The notes: generated by a model from the sequence alone, not told the origin. DNA of 20,388 nt from an uncultured Collinsella sp. (GCA_902470925.1 CABRIF010000034.1:1-20388); one strand, 5' to 3'. Counted from the first letter of the stretch, positions 6,398-14,498 are shown. Program-made: numbers and translations.

Positions 6398-7951
6398 ATG
6401 GAGTTCGTGATGATCGGCATCGTATGCGCCTTGGTGGGTGCCGCGATCGCCGCCTTCGTCATGCGCAACGCCAAAACCAACAGCATCCGTGAGGCGGAGT
6501 CCAAGATCCAGGGCGCGCACGCGGAGGCTGAGCAGGTCATTGGCGATGCAAAGCGCACGGCGGAGACCTTGAAGAAAGAGGCGCTGCTCGAGGCGAAAGA
6601 GCAGATCATCCAAAACAAGCAGGCGGCTGAAGCCGAAGAGGTCCAGCGCAAGAAGGAGATTCGCGCGCTGGAGAACCGCGTGATGCAGCGCGAGGAGTCA
6701 CTCGACCGCCGCAACGACGCCCTGGACAAGCGCGAGCACCAGCTCTCGAGCCAGCAGGGGCAGCTCGACCGCCGCTCCCGTGAGCTTGAGGAGCTCTATG
6801 TCCGCCAGACCGGTGAGCTCGAGCGCATCGCCGAGCTCACGCGCGAGGATGCCCATCAGGAGCTGCTCGACAAGGTGCGCGGCGAGGTGACCCACGAGGC
6901 CGCCGCGATCATCCGTGAATCCGAGCAGCAGGTCCGCGCTGAATGCCACAAGACCGCCCAGGAGATCATCTCCCTGGCGATCCAGCGCTGCGCCTCCGAC
7001 CACACCGCCGAGGTCACGGTCACCTCGGTGCATATCCCCTCAGACGACCTGAAGGGCCGCATCATCGGCCGCGAGGGGCGCAACATTCGCACCTTCGAGC
7101 AGATCTCAGGCGTGAACCTGGTGATCGACGATACGCCCGAGACGGTCGTGCTCTCCAGCTTCGACCCGGTCCGTCGCGAGACGGCGCGCGTGGCGCTCGA
7201 GAACCTGATCGCCGATGGGCGCATCCATCCGGCCCGCATCGAGGAGATGTACTACAAGGCCGCCGACCTGGTGGAACAGCGCGTGCGCGAGGCTGGCGAG
7301 CAGGCCGCCTTCGACATGGGCATCCACGACCTGCACCCCGAGATCGTCCGGACGCTCGGCGCCCTGCGCTACCGCACCTCGTTCGGGCAGAACGTCCTGC
7401 AGCACTCCCTCGAGGTCGCCGACCTGTGCGCCATCATGGCCTCGGAGCTCGGCGTCGACGTGGTGACCGCCAAGCGCGCTGGCCTGCTGCACGACCTCGG
7501 CAAGGCGATCGACCATGAGGTCGAGGGCCCTCACGCCGTTATCGGCGCCGAGCTGGCCCGCCGCTACGGCGAGAAGCCCGCGATCGTGCACGCGATCGAG
7601 GCCCATCATGGCGACACCGATCCCAACACCGTGCTCGATGTGCTCGTGCAGGCGGGCGACGCCATCTCGGCATCCCGTCCGGGCGCGCGTCGCGAGTCGG
7701 CGGAGAACTACATCAAGCGCCTGGAGAAGCTCGAGCAGATCGCCAACTCCCACGAGGGCGTCGAGCGCACCTATGCGATGCAGGCCGGTCGCGAAGTCCA
7801 CGTCATGGTCCAGCCTGACAAGATCTCCGATGCCGCCTCGACGGTGCTCGCGCACGACATCGCCCATCAGATCGAGGAGGAGATGGAGTATCCCGGTCAG
7901 GTGCGCGTCGTGGTTATTCGCGAGAGCCGCGCTGTCGATATCGCAAAGTAG
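6398..7951 (+). CDS. rny: Ribonuclease Y
   Basis: 517 residues, the usual RNase Y length. This membrane-anchored endoribonuclease starts mRNA turnover. In order: an N-terminal membrane helix (about 3-22), a long charged coiled coil (about 28-190), a KH RNA-binding domain around GRIIGREGRNIRTFEQ (220-235), an HD domain with H336 (QHSLEV), the metal-binding pair H365-D366 (LLHDLGKAIDHE) and EAHHGD (401-406), and the C-terminal Rny domain. The start is ATG 6398 because it gives the canonical anchor and has AAGGAG 6 nt upstream; an upstream in-frame extension to 6239 lacks both. The next gene starts 2 nt after its stop. RNase Y fits Coriobacteriia better than the RNase E-type actinobacteria. Confidence 0.97.
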   Translation: MEFVMIGIVCALVGAAIAAFVMRNAKTNSIREAESKIQGAHAEAEQVIGDAKRTAETLKKEALLEAKEQIIQNKQAAEAEEVQRKKEIRALENRVMQREESLDRRNDALDKREHQLSSQQGQLDRRSRELEELYVRQTGELERIAELTREDAHQELLDKVRGEVTHEAAAIIRESEQQVRAECHKTAQEIISLAIQRCASDHTAEVTVTSVHIPSDDLKGRIIGREGRNIRTFEQISGVNLVIDDTPETVVLSSFDPVRRETARVALENLIADGRIHPARIEEMYYKAADLVEQRVREAGEQAAFDMGIHDLHPEIVRTLGALRYRTSFGQNVLQHSLEVADLCAIMASELGVDVVTAKRAGLLHDLGKAIDHEVEGPHAVIGAELARRYGEKPAIVHAIEAHHGDTDPNTVLDVLVQAGDAISASRPGARRESAENYIKRLEKLEQIANSHEGVERTYAMQAGREVHVMVQPDKISDAASTVLAHDIAHQIEEEMEYPGQVRVVVIRESRAVDIAK

Positions 7952-7953
7952 CC

Positions 7954-9042
7954 ATGGGCAACGGCAACGACCTTATCTCCTTTGTTGCGTCCATGGCGGG
8001 CGAGGGCAATCTCCGCGTCGAGGAAAACCTCGGCGCGGGGTTTGTTCGTCTGCGCGTGTCCGAAGCGGAGCGGCGTCAGGCGAAGCACGACATCCAGCAT
8101 GTCGAGGACATCGTGGTCGAGATGCTGCGCAATGCGCGCGATGCGGGTGCGCGCAACATCTACGTTGCCACCGCGAAGGAGGACGGGGTCCGTACCCTGC
8201 TGTTCATCGATGACGGCTGCGGCGTGCCCGACGACATGCGCGAGCGCATCTTCGATGCCCGCGTGACCTCCAAGCTCGAGTCGATGAAGATGGACCGCTG
8301 GGGCGTGCACGGCCGCGGCATGGCCCTGTTCTCGATTCGCCAGAACGCTCGCAGTGCCGAGGTGGTCGCTTCCGGCCCACAGCGCGGTTCTGCCCTGCGC
8401 GTCGTCGCCGATACCTCAACGCTTCCCGAGCGCGCCGATCAGTCGAGCTGGCCGCAGGTCGAAAAGGATGAAGCCGGCCATCTTACCTGCGCGCGCGGCC
8501 CGCATAACATCCTGCGGACGGTCTGCGAGTTTGCGTGCGAGGAGCTCCACGGCTGCGACGTGTACGTGGGATCGCCCACCGAGATCGCGGCGACCCTGTT
8601 TCGGCGTGCCTCGGCCTCGCTCGATGCCTCGCGGCTGCTGTTCATCGATGATGAGGGGGAGCTTCCGGTGGCGCAGCGGCTTGCCTGCGCCGGAGACGCC
8701 GCCGACTTCATCCGTATCGCGGCGTCTGTCGGCCTTGAGCTGTCGGAGCGCACCGCGCACCGTATCCTCGCCGGAGCCATTGAGCCACAGCGCAGCGTCG
8801 CCTCCCGCTTGCTGCGCGAACGCGATGTGAGCCCGCGCGCTCCCCAAACGATTGACCTGGCCCGCGACCGGCGTGGCCTCAAGATCGCCCACGATGACCT
8901 GGAGGCGTTTTCCCGCAGTCTCGAGCGCGATTTCAATGAGCTTGCCTCCCGGTACTACCTGAATCTCTCTCGTGAGCCGAGGATTCGCGTGATGCACGAC
9001 CGCATCACGGTAACGTTCGATCTGGGCAAGGAAGAATGTTAG
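7954..9042 (+). CDS. Soluble GHKL-fold ATPase of unknown function
   Basis: 362 residues. The N-terminal 150 residues carry a clear GHKL (histidine kinase/Hsp90/MutL-type) ATP-binding site: N-box E56-x3-N60-x2-D63 (EMLRNARD), G1 box DDGCG (86-90) and G2 box GVHGRGMAL (117-125), with a TSKLES lid-like segment between. There is no phosphoacceptor-histidine domain, sensor domain or membrane span, so it is not an ordinary histidine kinase. It also lacks recognisable MutL, Hsp90 or gyrase domains. The remaining 210 or so residues are unrecognised, with a charged C-terminal region. It starts 2 nt after rny with only a weak ribosome site, implying translational coupling, and precedes spoVS by 77 bp. 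In Bacillus the equivalent slot holds the phosphodiesterase gene ymdB. Function unknown; a role linked to RNA turnover or SpoVS is only suggested by position. Confidence 0.85.
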   Translation: MGNGNDLISFVASMAGEGNLRVEENLGAGFVRLRVSEAERRQAKHDIQHVEDIVVEMLRNARDAGARNIYVATAKEDGVRTLLFIDDGCGVPDDMRERIFDARVTSKLESMKMDRWGVHGRGMALFSIRQNARSAEVVASGPQRGSALRVVADTSTLPERADQSSWPQVEKDEAGHLTCARGPHNILRTVCEFACEELHGCDVYVGSPTEIAATLFRRASASLDASRLLFIDDEGELPVAQRLACAGDAADFIRIAASVGLELSERTAHRILAGAIEPQRSVASRLLRERDVSPRAPQTIDLARDRRGLKIAHDDLEAFSRSLERDFNELASRYYLNLSREPRIRVMHDRITVTFDLGKEEC

Positions 9043-9045
9043 TTC

Positions 9046-9074
9046 TTGTCGCGTGCAGATGCATGCGCTAGAGT
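9046..9074 (+). promoter_or_regulatory. Weak candidate promoter before spoVS
   Basis: TTGTCG (9046-9051), a 17-bp spacer and TAGAGT (9069-9074) match consensus at 4 of 6 positions each. Together with the 77-bp gap, it could give spoVS-miaB-miaA-hflX some expression independent of rny. Weak evidence. Confidence 0.3.
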
Positions 9075-9119
9075 CATAATCGTTTGCATAAACGCAGTTC
9101 ATTCGCTGGAGAAACGTAG

Positions 9120-9440
9120 ATGGAATTTCTGAAGGTGTCGAGCAAGTCATCGCCCGCCTCGGTTGCCGGCGCGATCGCCGGCATGGTTAAAGACGGCGTG
9201 CCCGTCAATATGCAGTGCGTGGGCGCCGGTGCGGTCAACCAGGCCATAAAGGCGATGGCGATTGCGCGCGGGTTCCTGATTCCCGCCGGCTTCGATATCT
9301 CCTGCGCCCCGGTGTTTTCGGACATTTTGATCAACGGCGAATCCCGAACCGCGATTCGGCTGTCGGTGTACGTCCATCACCTTTCACATGCGGTCGACGC
9401 CGCCCTGGATGCATCCGACGATTCTCGGCAGATTGGCTAA
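9120..9440 (+). CDS. spoVS: Stage V sporulation protein S (SpoVS) family protein
   Basis: 106 residues; typical SpoVS proteins are about 86, and the extra length is a C-terminal tail. The family core is plain: MEFLKVSSKSSPASVAGAIAG, VGAGAVNQAIKAMAIARGFL and a final GESRTAIRLSVY. SpoVS is a small Alba-like protein, first known from a Bacillus sporulation mutant but also found in many non-sporulating bacteria; its molecular activity is not settled, and nucleic-acid binding is inferred from the fold. No other sporulation gene is visible here. GGAGA at 9108-9112 precedes ATG 9120 by 7 nt. miaB starts 1 nt after its stop. The rny-X-spoVS-...-miaB order resembles the Bacillus rny-ymdB-spoVS region. 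Confidence 0.93.
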   Translation: MEFLKVSSKSSPASVAGAIAGMVKDGVPVNMQCVGAGAVNQAIKAMAIARGFLIPAGFDISCAPVFSDILINGESRTAIRLSVYVHHLSHAVDAALDASDDSRQIG

Positions 9441-9441
9441 C

Positions 9442-10803
9442 ATGAGCACCTTGGATATCCTGCACGGTAAAACGTATTTCATTCGGACCTTCGGCTGCCA
9501 GATGAACCTTCATGACTCGGAGCGCGTAAGCGGCTTGCTCGACTCGTGCGGTTGTTTCGAGGCAGCGGGCCCCGCTGACGCCGACATCGTGATCTTCATG
9601 ACCTGCTGCGTGCGTGAGGCGGCGGACACGCGCCTGTACGGGCAGTGCTCATCGTGTAAGAGCCTGCCGGCGTCGCCGAGTGGCCGCCGGGTCATCGCCG
9701 TGGGCGGCTGCATCGCTCAACGCGATGGCGACGGGCTGCTCACCAATCTCGACAACGTCGATGTCATCTTCGGCACGCATTCGATCACCCATGTGGCGGA
9801 ACTTCTCGCTGCCGCCTTCACCGATGGCGAGCGGCATGTCCGCTGCGAGCTCACGGACAGCGGCGAGGCAACCGAGCTTCCCTGGCACCGTGAAACTCCC
9901 TATCATGCCTGGGTGCCCATCATGACCGGTTGCAATAACTTCTGCAGTTACTGCATCGTGCCGCATGTGCGCGGCCGCGAGAAAAGCCGTCCTATGGATG
10001 AGGTCGTCGACGAGGTGCGCGGCCTGGTGCGCCAAGGCGTCCGCTCCGTCACCCTGCTGGGGCAAAATGTCAACTCCTTCGGCCGGGCGCCGGGGCAGGA
10101 GCCCCAGTTCGCCGAGCTGCTGCGCCGTGTGGGCGATACGGGCGTCGAGCGCATCTACTTCACCTCCTCGCATCCCAAAGACCTGCTACCCGAGACTATC
10201 GACGCGATGGCGGAGGTCGACGCCGTCATGCCGCATCTGCACCTTGCGGTTCAGTCGGGCTCCTCGCGCGTGCTCAAGCAGATGAACCGCCGCTATACGC
10301 GCGAGCATTATCTCGAGCTGGTTCAAGCGGTTCGCGAGCGCATTCCCGACATCGCCCTCACCACCGATATCATTGTCGGGTTCCCCGGTGAGACGGGGCG
10401 CGACTTCGAGCAGACGCTCTCGTTGGTTGAGGAAGCGCGCTTCGCCCAGGCATTCACCTTCATCTATTCGAAGCGCGAAGGCACGCCTGCGGCGAAGATC
10501 GATGACCCCACGCCGCGCGAGGTCATTCAGGCGCGATTCGATCGCCTGGTTAAGCAGGTCGAGTGCTCGGCCTTCGAGTACAACCAGCGCGCCCTCGACA
10601 CAACCGTCCCGATGCTCATCGAGGGCACCTCGAAGAAGGATAGCTCGATTCTGCAGGGCAAGAGCCCCTGGAACCAGACGGTCCATGCTCCGATTCCAGA
10701 AGGATATGTGGCGTCCGACCTGGTCGGCCGGATTCTCGATGTCCATATCGACCGCGCCAAGACCTGGTACCTTGCAGGAAGCCCGGTCGGCGATCCCCGA
10801 TGA
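9442..10803 (+). CDS. miaB: tRNA-2-methylthio-N6-dimethylallyladenosine synthase MiaB
   Basis: 453 residues. MiaB is a radical-SAM methylthiotransferase that converts i6A37 to ms2i6A37 in tRNAs reading UNN codons. Auxiliary cluster ligands are C19 (FGCQMN), C55 (MTCCVRE) and C89 (GGCIAQ); the radical-SAM motif is C163-C167-C170 in TGCNNFCSYCIVPHVRGREKSR. TFGCQMN and IVPHVRGREKSR mark MiaB rather than RimO. A TRAM domain closes the protein. The usual asparagine of the NTC motif is methionine here (M53), although the cysteine is kept. ATG 9442 follows the spoVS stop by 1 nt and has no clear ribosome site, so it probably relies on coupling. It overlaps miaA by 4 bp (ATGA); miaA makes its substrate modification. 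Confidence 0.96.
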   Translation: MSTLDILHGKTYFIRTFGCQMNLHDSERVSGLLDSCGCFEAAGPADADIVIFMTCCVREAADTRLYGQCSSCKSLPASPSGRRVIAVGGCIAQRDGDGLLTNLDNVDVIFGTHSITHVAELLAAAFTDGERHVRCELTDSGEATELPWHRETPYHAWVPIMTGCNNFCSYCIVPHVRGREKSRPMDEVVDEVRGLVRQGVRSVTLLGQNVNSFGRAPGQEPQFAELLRRVGDTGVERIYFTSSHPKDLLPETIDAMAEVDAVMPHLHLAVQSGSSRVLKQMNRRYTREHYLELVQAVRERIPDIALTTDIIVGFPGETGRDFEQTLSLVEEARFAQAFTFIYSKREGTPAAKIDDPTPREVIQARFDRLVKQVECSAFEYNQRALDTTVPMLIEGTSKKDSSILQGKSPWNQTVHAPIPEGYVASDLVGRILDVHIDRAKTWYLAGSPVGDPR

Positions 10804-11717
10804 CGCCTACGATCGTCATAACTGGTCCGACCGCGTGCGGCAAGAGCGACGTGGCGGATCGTTTGGCCGAACAGCTCGGGTCAGAGGTTGTGTCGGCCGA
10901 TGCGATGCAGGTCTATCGCGGCATGGATATCGGCACCGCGAAGATGCCGCTGTCCGAGCGGCGCGTACCGTTGCGCCTGGTCGACATCGTTGAGGTCGGC
11001 GAGGCGTATTCGGCCGCTCGCTACCAGCTCGATGCGCGCGCTGAGATCGACCGCCTGCTTGCCTCCGGTCGCACGCCGGTTATCTGCGGAGGAACCGGGC
11101 TGTATATCCGTGCGGCAATCGACGATATGCGGTTTCCTTCCGGGCAGATCGACAGCGAGCGCCGCGCGCGTTATCACGAGATGGCCGAGCGACTGGGCGC
11201 CGACGGTCTGCATCGGGTTTTGGCTGAGCGAGACCCGGCAAGCGCCGCCGAGATCCACCCCCACAACGTCACGCGCACGATCCGTGCGCTCGAGATGGCC
11301 GATGAGGGCGTTTCCTACGCACAGCAGCGACAGGGATTCTCATCACCCACGTCGGTCTATCCCAGCGTACAGGTTGCGTTGACGCGCGATCGCGCGGCGC
11401 TGTACCGCCGTATCGACGAGCGCGTTGATGCCATGATGGAGACGGGCTTGTTGCAGGAGGTGCTGGGCCTGCTCGATCGCGGCGCACGCGAGGCGCTTAC
11501 GGCCATGCAGGCGATCGGCTATAAGGAGTTGATCGGCTACATTGACGGGGCCTGTACGCTCGAAGCTGCGGTTGAGCTGATCAAGCAGCGGTCGCGCCGC
11601 TATGCAAAACGTCAGCTTGCCTGGTGCCGGCGCGATACCCGGATAACGTGGGTCAACATGGACGAGATGGACGCGACGGCGGCCGCGGCGCACATACGAC
11701 GATTGGCAGGTATCTGA
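10800..11717 (+). CDS. miaA: tRNA dimethylallyltransferase MiaA
   Basis: 305 residues, full length. MiaA transfers a dimethylallyl group from DMAPP to N6 of A37 in tRNAs reading UNN codons. The P-loop is GPTACGKS (9-16). DAMQVYRGMDIGTAK, GGTGLYIRA, HPHNVTRTIRALEM, AIGYKEL and SRRYAKRQLAW are the family blocks for substrate and tRNA contact. The start codon overlaps the miaB stop (ATGA at 10800-10803), so the two successive enzymes of the ms2i6A pathway are translationally coupled. hflX follows 3 nt after its stop, echoing the miaA-hfq-hflX cluster of proteobacteria but without hfq. No anomalies seen. Confidence 0.97.
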   Translation: MTPTIVITGPTACGKSDVADRLAEQLGSEVVSADAMQVYRGMDIGTAKMPLSERRVPLRLVDIVEVGEAYSAARYQLDARAEIDRLLASGRTPVICGGTGLYIRAAIDDMRFPSGQIDSERRARYHEMAERLGADGLHRVLAERDPASAAEIHPHNVTRTIRALEMADEGVSYAQQRQGFSSPTSVYPSVQVALTRDRAALYRRIDERVDAMMETGLLQEVLGLLDRGAREALTAMQAIGYKELIGYIDGACTLEAAVELIKQRSRRYAKRQLAWCRRDTRITWVNMDEMDATAAAAHIRRLAGI

Positions 11718-11720
11718 AAG

Positions 11721-13013
11721 ATGGGACGATTTCTCCTTGTCGATACGGCTCCGGTGCCCGAGCGCGCCGTGCTCATGGGCATCGACCGTAGCGATGCGCC
11801 GTGGCCGCTCGAGCGCTCCCTCGACGAGCTCGAACGCCTCGCCGAGACGGCGGGAGCGACAACGGTTGCACGCTTGACCCAACGACTCGACCATGCGGTT
11901 CCGCGCACCTACATCGGCTCCGGCAAAGTCGAGGAGCTTGTTTCGCTCGTGGAGCGCGTCGATGCCGATGTCGTGATCTTCGATGACGATCTTACGCCCT
12001 CTCAGCAGGCGAATCTCGAGCGGGCGCTCGGCACGTCCACCAAGGTCATCGACCGCACGGCGCTGATCCTCGATATCTTCGGCATGCGCGCGCAAACGCG
12101 AGAGGGGCGCCTGCAGGTGCAGCTTGCCCAGCTGCAGTACCTCTTGCCGCGCCTGCGTGGCATGTGGAGCCACCTTGCCAAGGAGCAGACGCGCGGCGGC
12201 ATCGGAAGTCGTTTCGGCCAGGGCGAAACCCAGCTCGAAGTCGACCGCCGCATGATCCGCAAGCGCATCTCGGTCCTGCGTCGCGAGATAGCCCAAGTTG
12301 CCCTGAGGCGCGACGTCCAGTCGCGCCAGCGCGTCTCGTCTCCCGCCTTTCGGATCGCCCTCGCAGGATATACCAATGCGGGGAAGTCGTCCTTGCTGAA
12401 TGCCCTTACCGGCGCATCGGTGCTCGCGCAGGACAAGCTGTTCGCCACGCTCGATCCTACGACACGCTCCCTTGATCTTCCCGGCGGTCGAGCCGTCACC
12501 GTCACCGATACCGTCGGGTTCATCCAAAAGCTGCCGCACGGCCTGGTCGACTCGTTCAAGTCAACGCTTGCCGAGGTCAGAGATGCCGACCTTATCTTGA
12601 AGATCGTGGATGCAAGCGATGAGGACGCCGGCCGTCACCTCAAAGCGGTTGAAGACGTCCTGACCGAGATCGGGGCGGGGGAGCGGCGTGCCCTGACGGT
12701 CTACAACAAAATCGACCTGCTGAAAGGGGCGGATTGCGAACGGCTGCAGGCGCGTAATCCGGAGGCGGTATTGGTCTCGGCATGCGAAGGTCTCGGCATC
12801 GCTGCACTCAACCGTGCCCTGGCGCACGAGGCGGAACTCGGCGATGTGCTGCTGTCGGTTGCGATTCCCCATGGGCGCAGTGAGCTTGCGGCACAGGTTC
12901 GGCAACAGGGCCGCGTGCTGAGCGAGGACTATCGTCCGGAGGCGACAGCCATGGTGTGCAAGGTGCCTGCCCGCATGGCTGCCCAATTGGAAGCCTACCG
13001 CATCGACGCATAG
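11721..13013 (+). CDS. hflX: GTPase HflX
   Basis: 430 residues. HflX is a ribosome-binding GTPase that splits or rescues stalled 70S ribosomes, notably after heat stress or antibiotics. The N-terminal HflX domain and coiled-coil linker are followed by the glycine-rich signature GGIGSRFGQGETQLEVDRR (159-177). The GTPase domain begins near 210: G1 GYTNAGKSS (216-224), switch region ATLDPTTRS, G3 DTVGFIQKLPHGLVDSFKSTL (from 263) and G4 NKID (329-332). The C-terminal 70 or so residues form the usual small domain. ATG 11721 lies 3 nt after the miaA stop, with only a GAAAG-like site. It is the last gene of the operon; the convergent - strand gene ends 42 bp further on and no strong terminator is visible between them. 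Confidence 0.96.
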   Translation: MGRFLLVDTAPVPERAVLMGIDRSDAPWPLERSLDELERLAETAGATTVARLTQRLDHAVPRTYIGSGKVEELVSLVERVDADVVIFDDDLTPSQQANLERALGTSTKVIDRTALILDIFGMRAQTREGRLQVQLAQLQYLLPRLRGMWSHLAKEQTRGGIGSRFGQGETQLEVDRRMIRKRISVLRREIAQVALRRDVQSRQRVSSPAFRIALAGYTNAGKSSLLNALTGASVLAQDKLFATLDPTTRSLDLPGGRAVTVTDTVGFIQKLPHGLVDSFKSTLAEVRDADLILKIVDASDEDAGRHLKAVEDVLTEIGAGERRALTVYNKIDLLKGADCERLQARNPEAVLVSACEGLGIAALNRALAHEAELGDVLLSVAIPHGRSELAAQVRQQGRVLSEDYRPEATAMVCKVPARMAAQLEAYRIDA

Positions 13014-13055
13014 GGTATCCCAGCGTGCCCGACAGAGGCCAAGGCTTTCTGGCCG

Positions 13056-13772
13056 TCAACGGAGCACGATGGATAGCACGCCGAGCACAGCCGGTTGATG
13101 CAGCAGGTAGATCACCAGGCTGTGTCGGCCGATCCAGGATAGAGGCGGCGCCCAATCCCTTCGCATCCAACCTGGGTAGACGCGCTTCGCCTGGCGCCAG
13201 GCGCATCCAGCGCAGGCTCCTGAAAGGTAGAGGAATCCAAAAGGGATGAGGGGATAGTAATCCCCTGAGGCGAATGAAGGGTCGGGAAACCCGAGCCATG
13301 CCAGGCCGCCTATGGCATAACGTTCATGTGGAACGGTATAGGTGCAGATGAACAGCAGGCCGAACGCCACGGCAAGTGGGATGCCGCGGCGTTCGACGGC
13401 GGTGGGTGCGCAGCGCTCCAGCATAGCGAACGCCAGCGTGCTGCCCGCCATGCAAAACAAGATGCCGAACGAAACGGGCGTGTCGACCGCCGCGATGGTT
13501 GTTGCGGCCCAGACCGTTGCGGCGCAGGCCGCATAGAGAAGCCCGCGCCTAACGTTGTTGCGCGACAGCGAGCACATCCATCCGGCCAGCAGGAGGAAAA
13601 CCCAGCTGATGGAGATGCGCCAGAGCTCCTGGACAGGACCATGCGTGAACCAGGGGAGGGATACGCCGTAGATATAGGCGAGGTCGTAGACGGTATGGAA
13701 CGCGACCATCGAGATGACGGTGAAGCCTCGCAGGGTGTCGAGGGCTGCAACGCGCGTGCGTTGTCGACTCAT
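13056..13772 (-). CDS. DUF1624 / HGSNAT-like membrane acyltransferase-type protein
   Basis: 238 residues, a multipass membrane protein with about seven hydrophobic segments. The N-terminus, ALDTLRGFTVISMVAFHTVYDL (residues 10-31), is the hallmark of DUF1624, related to heparan-alpha-glucosaminide N-acetyltransferase, with the conserved histidine H26. The C-terminal SWIGRHSLVIYLLHQP (215-230) also fits the family. Such proteins are presumed to move acetyl groups across the membrane onto sugars, but bacterial substrates are mostly unknown. The start codon is 8 nt after the lexA stop, with an AAGGG overlapping that stop, so it probably shares the lexA transcript and may be DNA-damage responsive by position. 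It is convergent with hflX. Confidence 0.85.
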   Translation of the reverse strand: MSRQRTRVAALDTLRGFTVISMVAFHTVYDLAYIYGVSLPWFTHGPVQELWRISISWVFLLLAGWMCSLSRNNVRRGLLYAACAATVWAATTIAAVDTPVSFGILFCMAGSTLAFAMLERCAPTAVERRGIPLAVAFGLLFICTYTVPHERYAIGGLAWLGFPDPSFASGDYYPLIPFGFLYLSGACAGCAWRQAKRVYPGWMRRDWAPPLSWIGRHSLVIYLLHQPAVLGVLSIVLR

Positions 13773-13780
13773 AGAGGCCC

Positions 13781-14422
13781 TTAGAGACGGCGCATCAGGG
13801 CGACGACCTTGCCGAGAATGACCGGGTTGTCAGCGTAGATGGGCTCCATGGCATCGTTTTCGGGTTGCAGGCGCACGCGGCCCCGCTCTTTATAAAAGGT
13901 CTTGACCGTTGCCTCCCCGTCGATCATCGCAACGACGATCTCGCCGTTCATGGCGTTCTTCTGATCGCGCACGACGATATAATCGCCGTTGTAGATCCCG
14001 ACGTTGATCATGGAATCCCCATGCACCTCGAGCACGAACGAGCTTGAGTCGGTTGCGATCTCGGTAGGCAGCGTGAAGGTGTCCTCGATGTTCTGCTCCG
14101 CCAGGATGGGCATGCCCGCGGCAACGCGGCCGACAAGCGGCAGGCTCACCGTGCCGCGTGCAGGCGCGACGGCAGGGGCGCCGCCGAGCTTGACGGAGCT
14201 GCCGTCGGCGTTGAAGACCTCGAGCGCGCGGGGCTTGGTGGCGTCACGCTTGATCAGGCCGTGGTCCTCCAGAGCGCTGAGGTGCGCGTGCACGGTCGAA
14301 GGGGAGGACAGGCCTACGGCGGCCGCCATCTCGCGCACGCTCGGCGGATAGCCCTTCTCCTTTTGGTATGAGCGGATGAAGTCGTAGATCTGCTGCTGGC
14401 GTTTGGTGATCTTGCGGGCCAT
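13781..14422 (-). CDS. lexA: SOS transcriptional repressor LexA
   Basis: 213 residues. LexA represses SOS genes and cuts itself when RecA filaments form. A winged-helix DNA-binding domain (1-66; SVREMAAAVGLSSPSTVHAHL is the helix-turn-helix region) is joined to an S24 peptidase domain. The self-cleavage site is A102-G103 (GRVAAGMP), the catalytic serine S137 (HGDSM) and the lysine K174 (ATVKTFY). ATG 14422 is chosen because MARKITKRQQQIYDFI is the canonical N-terminus and AAAGGAG lies 5 nt upstream; a long in-frame extension to 15019 is antisense to the LysM gene and is rejected. Three LexA-type boxes upstream imply autorepression. A DUF1624 gene follows 8 nt after its stop. Confidence 0.98.
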   Translation of the reverse strand: MARKITKRQQQIYDFIRSYQKEKGYPPSVREMAAAVGLSSPSTVHAHLSALEDHGLIKRDATKPRALEVFNADGSSVKLGGAPAVAPARGTVSLPLVGRVAAGMPILAEQNIEDTFTLPTEIATDSSSFVLEVHGDSMINVGIYNGDYIVVRDQKNAMNGEIVVAMIDGEATVKTFYKERGRVRLQPENDAMEPIYADNPVILGKVVALMRRL

Positions 14423-14442
14423 GTCTGCTCCTTTCCACCTGA

Positions 14443-14456
14443 CAAACATATGTTCG
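14443..14456. promoter_or_regulatory. LexA box 1 of the lexA/LysM intergenic region
   Basis: CAAACATATGTTCG on the + strand reads CGAACATATGTTTG on the - strand, one mismatch from CGAAC-N4-GTTCG. It lies 20 bp upstream of the lexA start codon, just beyond the lexA ribosome site. Its centre is at 14449.5. Confidence 0.75.
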
Positions 14457-14464
14457 AAACTATG

Positions 14465-14492
14465 TTGACAGGAACAACTGTTCGAAGATAAT
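14465..14492 (+). promoter_or_regulatory. Promoter of the LysM gene (TTGACA-N16-GATAAT)
   Basis: A perfect -35 TTGACA (14465-14470) is followed after 16 bp by GATAAT (14487-14492). LexA box 2 fills the spacer and box 3 covers the expected start site, so tight SOS repression is expected. A second possible -10, TATAAC, is at 14544-14549. On the other strand an AT-rich TATTATTAT (about 14488-14496) could serve lexA, but no clear -35 could be assigned. Confidence 0.7.
14471..14484. promoter_or_regulatory. LexA box 2 of the lexA/LysM intergenic region
   Basis: GGAACAACTGTTCG contains GAAC-N4-GTTC, one mismatch from the CGAAC-N4-GTTCG consensus. It fills the spacer of the + strand promoter. Its centre is at 14477.5, 28 bp from box 1. 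Confidence 0.85.
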
Positions 14493-14498
14493 AATACA

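Noticed and set aside
7954..9042. Histidine kinase annotation for the GHKL protein
   Set aside because: The ATP-binding boxes are present, but there is no phosphoacceptor-histidine helix pair, no sensor or membrane region and no response regulator nearby.
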